Assembly: GCA_947380905.1 (NCBI GenBank)
Contig: CANCSS010000002.1
Span: forward strand, 1 to 64,000
Source: Chitinophagaceae bacterium
GTDB taxonomy: Bacteria; Bacteroidota; Bacteroidia; Chitinophagales; Chitinophagaceae
Direction: 5' to 3'
DNA: 64,000 nucleotides
Each line of letters starts with the position of its first letter. The first letter of the stretch is position 1. The notes below the pieces were generated by a model, which saw only the letters and a list, made by a program, of their open reading frames with translations, ran no database searches and was not told the origin of the DNA. This document shows positions 1 to 9,280 of the stretch, piece by piece. The translations under genes and the position numbers were made by a program.

Positions 1-185
1 TGTTGCGCAGACGCGAAAGAAAGCCACGAAGTGGGAAATTTAAAGAGTTGGCTGTGTTAATAGCTTGCTATTATAAACAGACAAGGATTTAAATTGAACG
101 AGCGAAGCGAGACCTTTCTTGAGCAGATAGGCAAGAAAAAAGCTTTTATGATACTAAAGCAAGCTTTGGGTAAGGACGCCATTCA

Positions 186-221
186 GGGATGTCGGCGGAA
201 CGAAGTGAAGCCGACAATCCC
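186..221. repeat. Imperfect palindrome GGGAT-GTCGGC...GCCGAC-AATCCC in a structured, probably non-coding segment
   Basis: 11-bp stem with one bulged base and a 13-nt loop (ggaacgaagtgaa). Neighbouring sequence has similar short palindromes (ccacgaagtgg; cgagcgaagcgag). Confidence 0.55.
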
Positions 222-237
222 TTACATTTGTTTGCGT

Positions 238-645
238 ATGAACCTTGATGACCAATACAACGAACTAGCTTATTACACTTTATCACATAAAGGTAAAGAT
301 TTTATTCATCAGCATATTGTAGACGCCTTCGCAATTCAAACTGCTAATGAACATACTAAGCCAATTAAAATCACTTACGCATTAATAGGGATCTATTTAC
401 ATATAGAAAAAGGATACACAGGAAAACAAGTGCAAGTGGCGCATGTTGAAATGTCGAAAAAATCAAAAGTATTTCCCAAAATAATACTCCCTACAAACAG
501 AGGTGAAATTAGCATAGCAGATGTTCTCAAAATAACCGACGCAGAAGAAAGAGATAAGCTAATTCATGGCTGGTGTGAATCTATTTGGAAGGCATTTGCC
601 TCGCAACAAGAATTAATTAAAGATATTACAGAAAGCTTGTTATAA
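238..645 (+). CDS. Conserved hypothetical protein (resembles DUF5946-type proteins)
   Basis: The provided ORF starts at TTG 94, but the first 48 codons run through palindromic sequence. ATG at 238 (MNLDDQYNELAYYTLSHKGKDFIHQHIVDAFAIQ...) is the more natural start. Confidence 0.5.
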   Translation: MNLDDQYNELAYYTLSHKGKDFIHQHIVDAFAIQTANEHTKPIKITYALIGIYLHIEKGYTGKQVQVAHVEMSKKSKVFPKIILPTNRGEISIADVLKITDAEERDKLIHGWCESIWKAFASQQELIKDITESLL

Positions 646-3600
646 CTTGACCATTTTAAATTGGTAGTTGATCTTGCCATCATTCGAAGCCACTCTAATC
701 AAATAAGTACCTGCTGATAATTGCCCTACATATATTGGGATTCCTGGTGTAAGATTCGGCATACTTAAAACTTTAGTTCCACTTGCCAAATCAAATGCCT
801 CCATATTTAATTTTTGATACCCCTTAACAACAAAATCAAAATTTAAATGATTTACGAATGGATTTGGAGCTAATTTAATGAACTCATCCTGGCTAAGATT
901 AACAATATCTGTCACTAAATAATAATAAGCAGCACTCATTACACTATTACATCCTAGTGTGGATGATTTTACGGAATAAGAACCAGCTAGATTAGGTTTT
1001 AATTTTTGAGTAGTATCATTTAATGTAACACCATCCTTGTACCATAGGCTCTTTAATGCCACATTTGAAACTAAATAATTAGACGTATCTCTAAAAATTA
1101 AAGGAGTAGCTGGGATGGGTCTAATTTCAACAATTATTTTTGACTTACTCCCCTCACATCCAGTCTTAGTATTTTTCTGACTTACATAAAAATTCTGAAA
1201 TCCTATATTAGCACTGTTAGGTTTGGGGATAATACTGCTAGCGGCTGCTCCAACAGTATCAATTCCATACCATAGTAAAGTATTACCGGTCGAAAAACCT
1301 ACTTTAAAAGTGTCTGTTATATTTGAATTTTGACAATAAAATGTATCCTTCACAATTGGAGCTGTTGGTAAAGCATTGACAGTTACTTTGAATGGATTTG
1401 ATAATGCTGAACAACTATTGTCTGTTGTTTTTACTTGATAAGTTCCTGTAGTAACTATTTTAAAAGATTGGTTAATTGCATTCGCAATACTTGTATTATT
1501 ATTTAACCATTGATACTGACTAGCCGAAGAAGCACTAATTTGTAATACATTGCCATTACAAAATGAAGTATCATTAATTTTAGATAGTGTTGGTGTGGCA
1601 CAAGTAACAAAACCAGTTAATGAATCTGTATAAAAATCATTTGAAATAACCACATTGCCATTTGTGGTAGAATCTGGTATGATAGTAGATATTGTTGAAC
1701 TACTTTCAACAGTAAAACTTTTTACAACTCTTCCACCAATTATTACTTTAGTTATATCTGTTAGATTGGTTCCACTTATTGTAATAGGAATTCCATTACC
1801 ACCACTTTTTGGTAAAAATGAATTTAACTTGGGCGGACTTGTTGAAAATCCTGATAAAGCAGCAATTCCTCCTGTAGTTTTTACATTTACATACCCTGGA
1901 AATGCGATACCAACCACAGCAGTGATTAAGGTATCCGCTTCCACTTTAAATGAAAGTGCTGGCAATCCTCCAAAACGGACTTCAGATGCATTTAAAAAGT
2001 TAGTTCCCTTAATACTAATCTTTGTACCATTTAGTCCAATTTTTGGTGTGAATGAAATTATTTCAGGAGGTTTCGCCTCCGAGAATGAACTATTAAAAAA
2101 TAAACCTCGGCCATGGGTGGCAGCGATCACTGCATAATCTGCACTTCTTAATTGCAACATATCGGTTCGAACATTTGAAAAACCATTATTTGATTGTGCC
2201 CAAGTTGGACTTGCAGTTTCAAAATTGTTTGTAGCATATACCCCAAGTTCCGTAGCAAGTATCACTTGACTAAGCATTTTATTTGGATTAAATAAAGCCC
2301 AACGCACAGGTATATCTGGGAAATTCCCCATTTTATCAACCCAATTTTTACCCCCATCTGAAGTATACCATATTTTTTTTGACCCATAATTAAAAAAAGT
2401 AACTAAGAGTTCATTTTCACTTGCACCTATTTCAATACAAGATATACTTCCAGCAGGAAAACTAGCTCCGCCAATTAAAGTGCTACTTGGAATACTATCC
2501 GCATTAACCACTTTTAATAGTTGTCCCGAATTGGTTCCAAGAAAAATAGTGGTTGACAAGTGGTTGTATGGTGAAACTCTTAAAGCTGTAACTTGATTTA
2601 TTAAATTTGGAACTGAAACGTTTTCCATATTCGGAGTTCCCGTTATGTTTTTGACCCTTACCAAATAATTACTTGAAGAATTTGAATATAAAATATGTTG
2701 GATTGGATCATAGCTAGCAGGATTAATGAATGATCCCAAAATGGTATCAATTAATTTTATACTAAATGAAACACCAGAATCAGTTGATAAAAAGTAGGTA
2801 TTGTATTTACTTGATGAGATTTGGTATTTAGGATTCGTTTGATCAATAAAACAAAATGCGCCATCCCCACTAGTCACTTCTTTACTAGCCGAAAAAGTTG
2901 GACTTAAAAATTTTTGTGTGCCGTTGTCCTGCGCGCCAGCCAAAAAAAAGTTTTTTCCAGCATTTGGATGAATAGCAGCTGCATAAAACTGAGTTACATT
3001 ATAACCATTATTTCTACTATTTATGACATTTAGTGTATCAGCATTTTGCAGATTGGTTGTATAAAATACACCTCCGTCATTTCCAAATAATGCTGTATTA
3101 GAGGAGCCAGGCTTATAGCTTACCACATGTTGATCTGCATGAACATAGGAATATTTTGCATTCCAATTATACCATTTTCCAATTTGACTCCATGTTATTC
3201 CTCCATCAATTGTTTTAAATAAGTCTATCCCGCCAACAATAACAACATTAGGATTATTTGGATCAACTGCCAATGATTGATCATACCAAGCTTGACCTCT
3301 GGTAAAATCATTTGAAGGAACCCCAATATCAGCATCAATAGGCTTAGATAAGGTAGTCCAGGTTAACCCTTCATCATCTGATCTATATAAATTTTCTAGT
3401 CTACCGTAATTTTCAACATACGCATATATTATTTTTTCATTAGATGGTGCAACTGCAATAGTAACCCTACCGTATCCGTTTCCTACATTGATTTTTTTTA
3501 CTACAACCCAATCCATACCATTAAGTGATTTTAATATATAACCTCCTCCTCTATTTGCATTTGAAATTGGACTTTGTTTTGTCCCAACCCAAATGGTATT

Positions 3601-4605
3601 GTTTTTACTTATTTGGATAGACGCTGGAACAAATGGTACTAGATACTTATTTGAAGAATCAATGATAGGTAAAGTTTGTGTCCATGTTGATCCATTGTCT
3701 TCTGATCTATATAAACCAAGATTTTCTGTATTGGTAAATTTACCCATATAGTAGTTGGCATCAATTGCAGCATAAACAACAGTTTCACTATTTTCGTGCC
3801 TAATAACCATATCGTTAGAATATAGAAAATTCTTTGTTGAAGTAAGTTGCGACCAACTAACTCCTCCATTGGTGGTCTTCCAAATACCAGCTCCGATGGA
3901 AGCAGCTGCTCCATACCCCTCCCCCGTTGTCACATAAGCAACCTTTTTGTCTAATGTATCAAATACAATTTTATTGATAGATAGTGATTGCCAAAAGTCA
4001 TCCACTTTATTCCATACAGAGGCTGAATTAGTAATATCATTATTAAACCATAAGCCACCGCCAACTCCCCCTGCCCATACTTTTTTTCCACTACTATCAT
4101 TGGGGTCCCAGGTTAAAGCCCTAGTTCTACCTCCAACATTATTGGGACCTAATTCAACCCATGGCGCACTTGATGATGATCCTGGAATAGCAAAGGCTTT
4201 ATTATTTGATTTTAATTTAAAATAGTTTTGATTAATGATATCTGGAAGTAATTCTGGTGTAGGTCTTTTAAGGTCAAGATTCATGGTTCTATAAAAGTCC
4301 TGTTCAAATGCTTTGTCAGGTCCGTCCTGCTCAAGTGCTTTATTTTGCTCCCCTCTTTTTTCTTCTATTATTGTAAGCTCTTGGTTGCTTTTTAAAAAGG
4401 CTTGATAATTAGTAACATTTTTAATTTTTCGAACGTATACATTGGTTAATTTATCATTTACTGGATGAACTACATATTCAATTTTAGGAATTAATTTATT
4501 TAGGGTAATATTTTTTTTATCAAATTTTTTATTACTAACTATTAAAATAATTGACAATAATACTGGGAATATATAAAATAGTACTTTTTTAAAATTAACT
4601 TTCAT
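640..4605 (-). CDS. Large secreted protein with sortilin/VPS10-like BNR repeats, IPT/TIG domains and a T9SS type A sorting domain
   Basis: 1321 aa; repeated Asp-box motifs (SxDxGxTW), IPT-like segments (PPEIISFTPKIGLNGTKISIKGTNF), C-terminal LAPNPFVNHLNF...LSAGTYLIRVASNDGKINYQFKMVKL typical of Por secretion signals. Confidence 0.85.
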   Translation of the reverse strand: MKVNFKKVLFYIFPVLLSIILIVSNKKFDKKNITLNKLIPKIEYVVHPVNDKLTNVYVRKIKNVTNYQAFLKSNQELTIIEEKRGEQNKALEQDGPDKAFEQDFYRTMNLDLKRPTPELLPDIINQNYFKLKSNNKAFAIPGSSSSAPWVELGPNNVGGRTRALTWDPNDSSGKKVWAGGVGGGLWFNNDITNSASVWNKVDDFWQSLSINKIVFDTLDKKVAYVTTGEGYGAAASIGAGIWKTTNGGVSWSQLTSTKNFLYSNDMVIRHENSETVVYAAIDANYYMGKFTNTENLGLYRSEDNGSTWTQTLPIIDSSNKYLVPFVPASIQISKNNTIWVGTKQSPISNANRGGGYILKSLNGMDWVVVKKINVGNGYGRVTIAVAPSNEKIIYAYVENYGRLENLYRSDDEGLTWTTLSKPIDADIGVPSNDFTRGQAWYDQSLAVDPNNPNVVIVGGIDLFKTIDGGITWSQIGKWYNWNAKYSYVHADQHVVSYKPGSSNTALFGNDGGVFYTTNLQNADTLNVINSRNNGYNVTQFYAAAIHPNAGKNFFLAGAQDNGTQKFLSPTFSASKEVTSGDGAFCFIDQTNPKYQISSSKYNTYFLSTDSGVSFSIKLIDTILGSFINPASYDPIQHILYSNSSSNYLVRVKNITGTPNMENVSVPNLINQVTALRVSPYNHLSTTIFLGTNSGQLLKVVNADSIPSSTLIGGASFPAGSISCIEIGASENELLVTFFNYGSKKIWYTSDGGKNWVDKMGNFPDIPVRWALFNPNKMLSQVILATELGVYATNNFETASPTWAQSNNGFSNVRTDMLQLRSADYAVIAATHGRGLFFNSSFSEAKPPEIISFTPKIGLNGTKISIKGTNFLNASEVRFGGLPALSFKVEADTLITAVVGIAFPGYVNVKTTGGIAALSGFSTSPPKLNSFLPKSGGNGIPITISGTNLTDITKVIIGGRVVKSFTVESSSTISTIIPDSTTNGNVVISNDFYTDSLTGFVTCATPTLSKINDTSFCNGNVLQISASSASQYQWLNNNTSIANAINQSFKIVTTGTYQVKTTDNSCSALSNPFKVTVNALPTAPIVKDTFYCQNSNITDTFKVGFSTGNTLLWYGIDTVGAAASSIIPKPNSANIGFQNFYVSQKNTKTGCEGSKSKIIVEIRPIPATPLIFRDTSNYLVSNVALKSLWYKDGVTLNDTTQKLKPNLAGSYSVKSSTLGCNSVMSAAYYYLVTDIVNLSQDEFIKLAPNPFVNHLNFDFVVKGYQKLNMEAFDLASGTKVLSMPNLTPGIPIYVGQLSAGTYLIRVASNDGKINYQFKMVKL

Positions 4606-4640
4606 GAAAATAGATTACAACTTATTTAAGAAATTAGACC

Positions 4641-5096
4641 CTACTTCAAAATATCTTTTATAATTTTGATATGATGATTGGTATGCACTCCTAAAAACTT
4701 AATGGTAGGTTTTAAGTTTAGATCACCAAAAATAGGATGTGTAAAATATTGATTTTCATTTGCAGCTAATAGTAGTTCAAGTTTTTTACGCGATTCATTA
4801 ATATTTTGGAAAACAACATCTGTATTGATGTCCTCATTTGGCATCGTAAACGAAGGCGCTTTTGCTCTTCCTCTAGGGAACTTATTAAGAAGCAATACCA
4901 TAAAAGCCTTGAAACTAAATTTCTTTTTAAAACTTTTTGGGTCTGATTTGACTACTGAATGGATAACACTATTGATGACTAAGCAACAATGAATAATGTG
5001 CCAACCAACACTTGCATCTGAAACAGTTGAATTTATTTTTGAATAATTATTAGCATTTGTTTCTAAATAGTTTAATAAAAGGTTCATTTTTTTCAT
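4641..5096 (-). CDS. DinB-like/DUF1569 family protein
   Basis: WHIIHCCLVINSVI...HPIFGDL...FLGVHTNHHIKIIKDIL matches the DinB-like DUF1569 pattern. Confidence 0.6.
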   Translation of the reverse strand: MKKMNLLLNYLETNANNYSKINSTVSDASVGWHIIHCCLVINSVIHSVVKSDPKSFKKKFSFKAFMVLLLNKFPRGRAKAPSFTMPNEDINTDVVFQNINESRKKLELLLAANENQYFTHPIFGDLNLKPTIKFLGVHTNHHIKIIKDILK

Positions 5097-5160
5097 TGTT
5101 CAAAAATAACGTAGTTCTGTTAATCTTTGAAGAGATTTAAATCAAAAACTCCGAAATCTT

Positions 5161-5196
5161 ACAAAAAAGGCCCCTAATGCTAGGGGCCTTTTTTGT
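5161..5196. terminator. Bidirectional intrinsic terminator
   Basis: Perfect inverted repeat acaaaaaaggcccct-aatgct-aggggccttttttgt. Confidence 0.85.
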
Positions 5197-5217
5197 AAGT
5201 AAGTTTTTAAGAACGAC

Positions 5218-6129
5218 TTACTTTGGTAAAATTGGTCTTTCCATCCAACTTATACTTGTAATTTTTTTATTGATATTATACATAAACCAATGGTAAGCAT
5301 TTACATACTTTGTAGTTCCGTCTTTTTTCTTTTCCTTAAAAGATGAAAGAACTATAATTCCAGATTCAGGATCCGTATTGGTTATTTTACCAGGGTTAAT
5401 CATACCAAGCTTCCACTCAATGGATGCTACGTCGTCGAACATATTTGCCCATTGACTATTTGCAATTTTTAATTTGCGACCCTCATTAGTAGTAATATTT
5501 ACTGTATCAGCAAAATATTTTCCTAAGGCTTTGCCATCCATTTTATTCCAGTCCTTAACTAAACTTTCAATAGTTTCCACTTCTCCTCTATTGGAAAATG
5601 TGATAGTAGAAGTATCATTTTTAGAATAAAATTTACCCCCATTTGGTAAACCAAATTCATTGTCTTGGTTCAAATTGATACCAGTCCATGAACCTGATAT
5701 TTTTTTTGTAGTATCATTAACAAAATACACTCTATGTTCATCTTGTTTATGCTTAGACCCATTCTTCCATTCTTTAGTTAAATGTGAATATATTTGAACC
5801 ACTGTTTGACCTTTCCAACTTTTCCCGTCATTTCTCATTGGAAGAATACTAACAATTTCTCTTTTTACCGTCTTGTACATATCAAATTCCTTTACCACAC
5901 GATCTTTGTTCTCTCTTACAAATTTATCATCAAAATAAGATAAATAAGTTTTTGCGTCTAAATTGTTATAAGCTTTTATGACATTCAATACGATTTCTGA
6001 TTCTTTGTCATTGGCAAAATACCAGGCTGTATTTGATTCAGTTACATTACCCGCTTTTACGATTTTTTGGGCTTTAGCACTTGAAGCCATCAAGATAATT
6101 GCAGCAGTAATTATGAATAGTTTTTTCAT
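5218..6129 (-). CDS. Secreted protein with two SnoaL/NTF2-like halves
   Basis: Signal peptide MKKLFIITAAIILMASSAKA; two similar segments (VLNVIKAYNNLDAKTYLSYFDDKFV and IESLVKDWNKMDGKALGKYFADTV). Confidence 0.55.
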   Translation of the reverse strand: MKKLFIITAAIILMASSAKAQKIVKAGNVTESNTAWYFANDKESEIVLNVIKAYNNLDAKTYLSYFDDKFVRENKDRVVKEFDMYKTVKREIVSILPMRNDGKSWKGQTVVQIYSHLTKEWKNGSKHKQDEHRVYFVNDTTKKISGSWTGINLNQDNEFGLPNGGKFYSKNDTSTITFSNRGEVETIESLVKDWNKMDGKALGKYFADTVNITTNEGRKLKIANSQWANMFDDVASIEWKLGMINPGKITNTDPESGIIVLSSFKEKKKDGTTKYVNAYHWFMYNINKKITSISWMERPILPK

Positions 6130-6304
6130 ATAATTTTTTTTTAAATGAGCTATAAAACTATTGGTTTCTTTTTGAAATTAATAATTTTTATGATATTATT
6201 ATAAAATATACCATTTCTGTATAAAAGTTACCTTCAATAAAATGGATAAATGGGATTGGGGCTTGTCCATCCAATTATACGCTACCCAATTGAAATTCAA
6301 CTGC

Positions 6305-7186
6305 TTAGAATACTTTTCTTGCTTGAATGCTAAAATGATTCCAAGATGAAATGCTGCGACTAAAATCTTTATTTAAATTACCCAATTTAGTATTGATAAC
6401 AATGGCTCCATTGGCAGCATGAATTCCATACAATGCAGTGGCAGCTCCTCCTTTCAAAACTGTGACACTTGCAATATTATCTGGATTGATATCAATGGCT
6501 CTATTGGCAGATGAAAATCCATTTTGATTGGAAGTCCCACGTTCTAAAGTATTATCAATGGGTACCCCATCTACTATATACAAAGGCTGATTATTGCCAA
6601 TTAAAGAATTGTATCCTCTAATAACGACGGCGTTCCCACTTCCAACTTGTCCTCCATTGTTGGTAATTTGAACGCCAGATAGTTTTCCTTGTAATGCATC
6701 CACCAAATTAGATTTCCCTTCAAATGCATTTGATTCCCCATTACCTTTTGGTGTAGCATAATTTTCAATGGTTTCTGATTTCCCTGAAAACTGCAATAAC
6801 CCTTCCGCATTTATAATGGCTTTATCTTCATCATCAAAATTACAAGAACTGTTATTGATAATTTCATAGTGCCCTTTTCTATGTTTCGATTTAAACCAAT
6901 AAGGACTGCAAGAGCCAGTATCTTCAATAATTGTTCCCATTGTTTCATTTACAGAAAAAATTTTGAACGATTTAGGCGCCATTTTTATGATAGCTACCAA
7001 ATAAAGTGGCATTGTTTTTTCCCCAATATCTACCCTTTTACTTATTTCCCATATTCCTTCTATTTTATCTAGCGTATTGGCATTTTTAAGAAGATATGCT
7101 TTATACTCATCCATTTTTTTAAATGGTTGTGCATTCACTAATAAAAATGCTAAAATAAATACAAAAAATAAAAAAATCTTTTTCAT
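6305..7186 (-). CDS. Secreted lipocalin-like N-terminal domain fused to a solo TonB-dependent receptor (SusC-type) plug domain, no beta-barrel
   Basis: Signal peptide; ALQGKLSGVQITNNGGQVGSGNAVVIRGYNSLIGNNQPLYIVDGVPID...DINPDNIASVTVLKGGAATALYGIHAANGAIVINTK is a SusC plug; ORF stops about 26 aa later. Confidence 0.75.
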   Translation of the reverse strand: MKKIFLFFVFILAFLLVNAQPFKKMDEYKAYLLKNANTLDKIEGIWEISKRVDIGEKTMPLYLVAIIKMAPKSFKIFSVNETMGTIIEDTGSCSPYWFKSKHRKGHYEIINNSSCNFDDEDKAIINAEGLLQFSGKSETIENYATPKGNGESNAFEGKSNLVDALQGKLSGVQITNNGGQVGSGNAVVIRGYNSLIGNNQPLYIVDGVPIDNTLERGTSNQNGFSSANRAIDINPDNIASVTVLKGGAATALYGIHAANGAIVINTKLGNLNKDFSRSISSWNHFSIQARKVF

Positions 7187-7199
7187 AATTTAAAAATGG

Positions 7200-8744
7200 C
7201 TATTTCCTGGTTTTCACTTCTCCTTTAGATTGTTCTATTAAAGATGCTAATTTTTTGACAAGAGCAGGATACTTTTCTGCTAAATTGTAATGCTCACCCC
7301 TATCATTTTTAAGATCATACAACTGAGGCTTTACATCATTCCCGGTTTCTATGTTCACATCTTTATTGTATGCACGCATTGTATTGGGTACAATATATTT
7401 CCAGTCTCCTTTAGTAATTGCGAATCCGCCCGAATGCTCTATTACATAGTCTCTCCCTTTTTTATCATTACCAAGCAAGGCCTCCAATTGATTGTAACTA
7501 TCAGGCGCATCTGCTTCTTTCAATCCTTGCCCAACCAAAGCATTCAGCGATGCAAATAAATCAACTTGACTTAACAATGCATCCGTTTTTTCGCCCGCCT
7601 TTACCTTTCCAGGCCATTTTACAATAAAAGGCACCCTGGTTCCTCCTTCAAAAATGCTGTATTTACCTCCGCGTAAATCACCAGCTGGTTTGTGATCGCC
7701 CAATTGTTCAACTGATTGATCAAAATAACCATCATTCACTACTGGTCCATTATCGCTACTTATAATAATCAAAGTATTATCGGTCAGGTGCAGATGGCGC
7801 AAGGCTTCTTCTATCTTACCAACTGTATAATCCAATTGCAATATGGCATCTCCCCGCATACCCATACCGCTTTTACCTCTGAACTTACTGTCGGGATAAC
7901 GTGGTACATGAATATCTCCAGTGGCAAAATAAACGAAAAAAGGTGCAGCTGCATTCCTTTCCATAAATTGAATGGTTTTATCCGTGATGGTAGCTGCAAT
8001 GTCTTCATCTTTCCAATATGCACTATGCCCACCACTCATCCATCCAATTCTACTAATACTATCTACAATCGTTTGATTGTGCCCTTGCGTAGGATCAGGT
8101 TGATAACGAAGCATTTCAGGATTTTCTTTTCCTGTCGGATCATTGCCTATTTTATTTTTATAACTTACTGTTATGGGATCTTTACTATCTAAGTTCACTA
8201 CCCTTTGATTTTCTAAAAATACACAGGGCACTCTATCCAGGGTGGCAGGCATGATAAATGAATAATCAAAACCCAATTCTTTAGGACCTGGCTTGATTCG
8301 CGTATTCCAATCAATCCCTTCATCGGTGCCTAATCCTAAATGCCATTTACCAATTACTGCAGTTTTATATCCTGCCGTATGTAAAGTGGAAGCCAAGTTG
8401 CCTCTATCTAATGGAACGATCAATGCTGCATCTCCTGGCGCTACCCCTGTTCCATTTTGTCGCCAAGGATACCTTCCAGTTAACAAGCCAAATCGGGAAG
8501 GAGTGCAGGTAGCAGAAGTAGTATGTGCATTGGTGAATAAAAGTCCTTCCTTAGCAATATGATCGATATTAGGTGTTTGAATTTTTTTCATCCCATAACA
8601 ACTCAAATCACCATAACCCAAATCATCCGCGTAGATGATTATGATATTGGGTTTTAACGCCCTATGACTTTTTGTGTTGTCTTGTGATGATGCTTGCAAA
8701 AAAATCAAAGTCCCTAAAAAAACAATCGAACCAATCTTTTTCAT
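7200..8744 (-). CDS. Sulfatase (arylsulfatase-like, Cys-type)
   Basis: NIIIIYADDLGYGD N-terminus; formylglycine motif C-T-P-S-R in TTSATCTPSRFGLLTGRYPW; signal peptide. Confidence 0.93.
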   Translation of the reverse strand: MKKIGSIVFLGTLIFLQASSQDNTKSHRALKPNIIIIYADDLGYGDLSCYGMKKIQTPNIDHIAKEGLLFTNAHTTSATCTPSRFGLLTGRYPWRQNGTGVAPGDAALIVPLDRGNLASTLHTAGYKTAVIGKWHLGLGTDEGIDWNTRIKPGPKELGFDYSFIMPATLDRVPCVFLENQRVVNLDSKDPITVSYKNKIGNDPTGKENPEMLRYQPDPTQGHNQTIVDSISRIGWMSGGHSAYWKDEDIAATITDKTIQFMERNAAAPFFVYFATGDIHVPRYPDSKFRGKSGMGMRGDAILQLDYTVGKIEEALRHLHLTDNTLIIISSDNGPVVNDGYFDQSVEQLGDHKPAGDLRGGKYSIFEGGTRVPFIVKWPGKVKAGEKTDALLSQVDLFASLNALVGQGLKEADAPDSYNQLEALLGNDKKGRDYVIEHSGGFAITKGDWKYIVPNTMRAYNKDVNIETGNDVKPQLYDLKNDRGEHYNLAEKYPALVKKLASLIEQSKGEVKTRK

Positions 8745-8768
8745 TTTACTTTACTATATATCTACTAA

Positions 8769-9224
8769 TTATTTCTTTCTAAGTTCATATCGAATAGAAT
8801 CAGGATACCCCGATGCGAAAACATAATTCACTTTCTTATTTGCATCAAAAAAGAACTCTAAAGTTTTTAAATTGGCTACTTCAAATAATGGGCCTAATGT
8901 ACTTGCTCGATTTGGACTGGCTGGAACATCTGTTCTTGATACCATTAATCGGCCTTGCTTATCAACTATATTACTATTTTGCACACTACCAATATAACTT
9001 GATTGAATATTTTTAGGAACCCTATAAGTACTAAAATCATAAAATAATTTATACCCTAATTCTACTTTCTCCTTCCTTTTAAAGTCTCCTAATTTCGAAA
9101 CCACCTCCTCTTCTGATTTATTCACCCAACGATCGGTCTGGATTTCGCTCATAGTAATAATTATTTTCTTGTAGGGTGAACAAGAAATGAAAAACATTAT
9201 AACAACTAGTAGCGCTATTTTCAT
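8769..9224 (-). CDS. Small lipoprotein, possibly BamE/SmpA-like
   Basis: Lipobox-like FFISCSP; fold type assigned from general pattern only. Confidence 0.45.
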   Translation of the reverse strand: MKIALLVVIMFFISCSPYKKIIITMSEIQTDRWVNKSEEEVVSKLGDFKRKEKVELGYKLFYDFSTYRVPKNIQSSYIGSVQNSNIVDKQGRLMVSRTDVPASPNRASTLGPLFEVANLKTLEFFFDANKKVNYVFASGYPDSIRYELRKK

Positions 9225-9280
9225 AATGTAATTTATACAAAATAGACTATACCAAATAGGATAATATAGGTGATTTTGAG

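Noticed and set aside
94-237. N-terminal 48 codons of the first called ORF
   Set aside because: TTG start within palindromic sequence; probably not translated as part of the protein.
1655-2137. 160-aa plus-strand ORF opposite the large BNR/T9SS gene
   Set aside because: Antisense shadow ORF; no recognisable domain, and the minus-strand frame has clear motifs throughout.
5161-5196. Long perfect palindromes with A/T flanks (also 16121-16160 and 17059-17107) considered as mobile-element ends or REP sequences
   Set aside because: Position downstream of genes, GC stem and T-tracts on both strands make ordinary bidirectional terminators the simplest explanation.
7716-8192. 158-aa plus-strand ORF within the sulfatase gene
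   Set aside because: Antisense to a well-supported sulfatase; composition looks non-coding.
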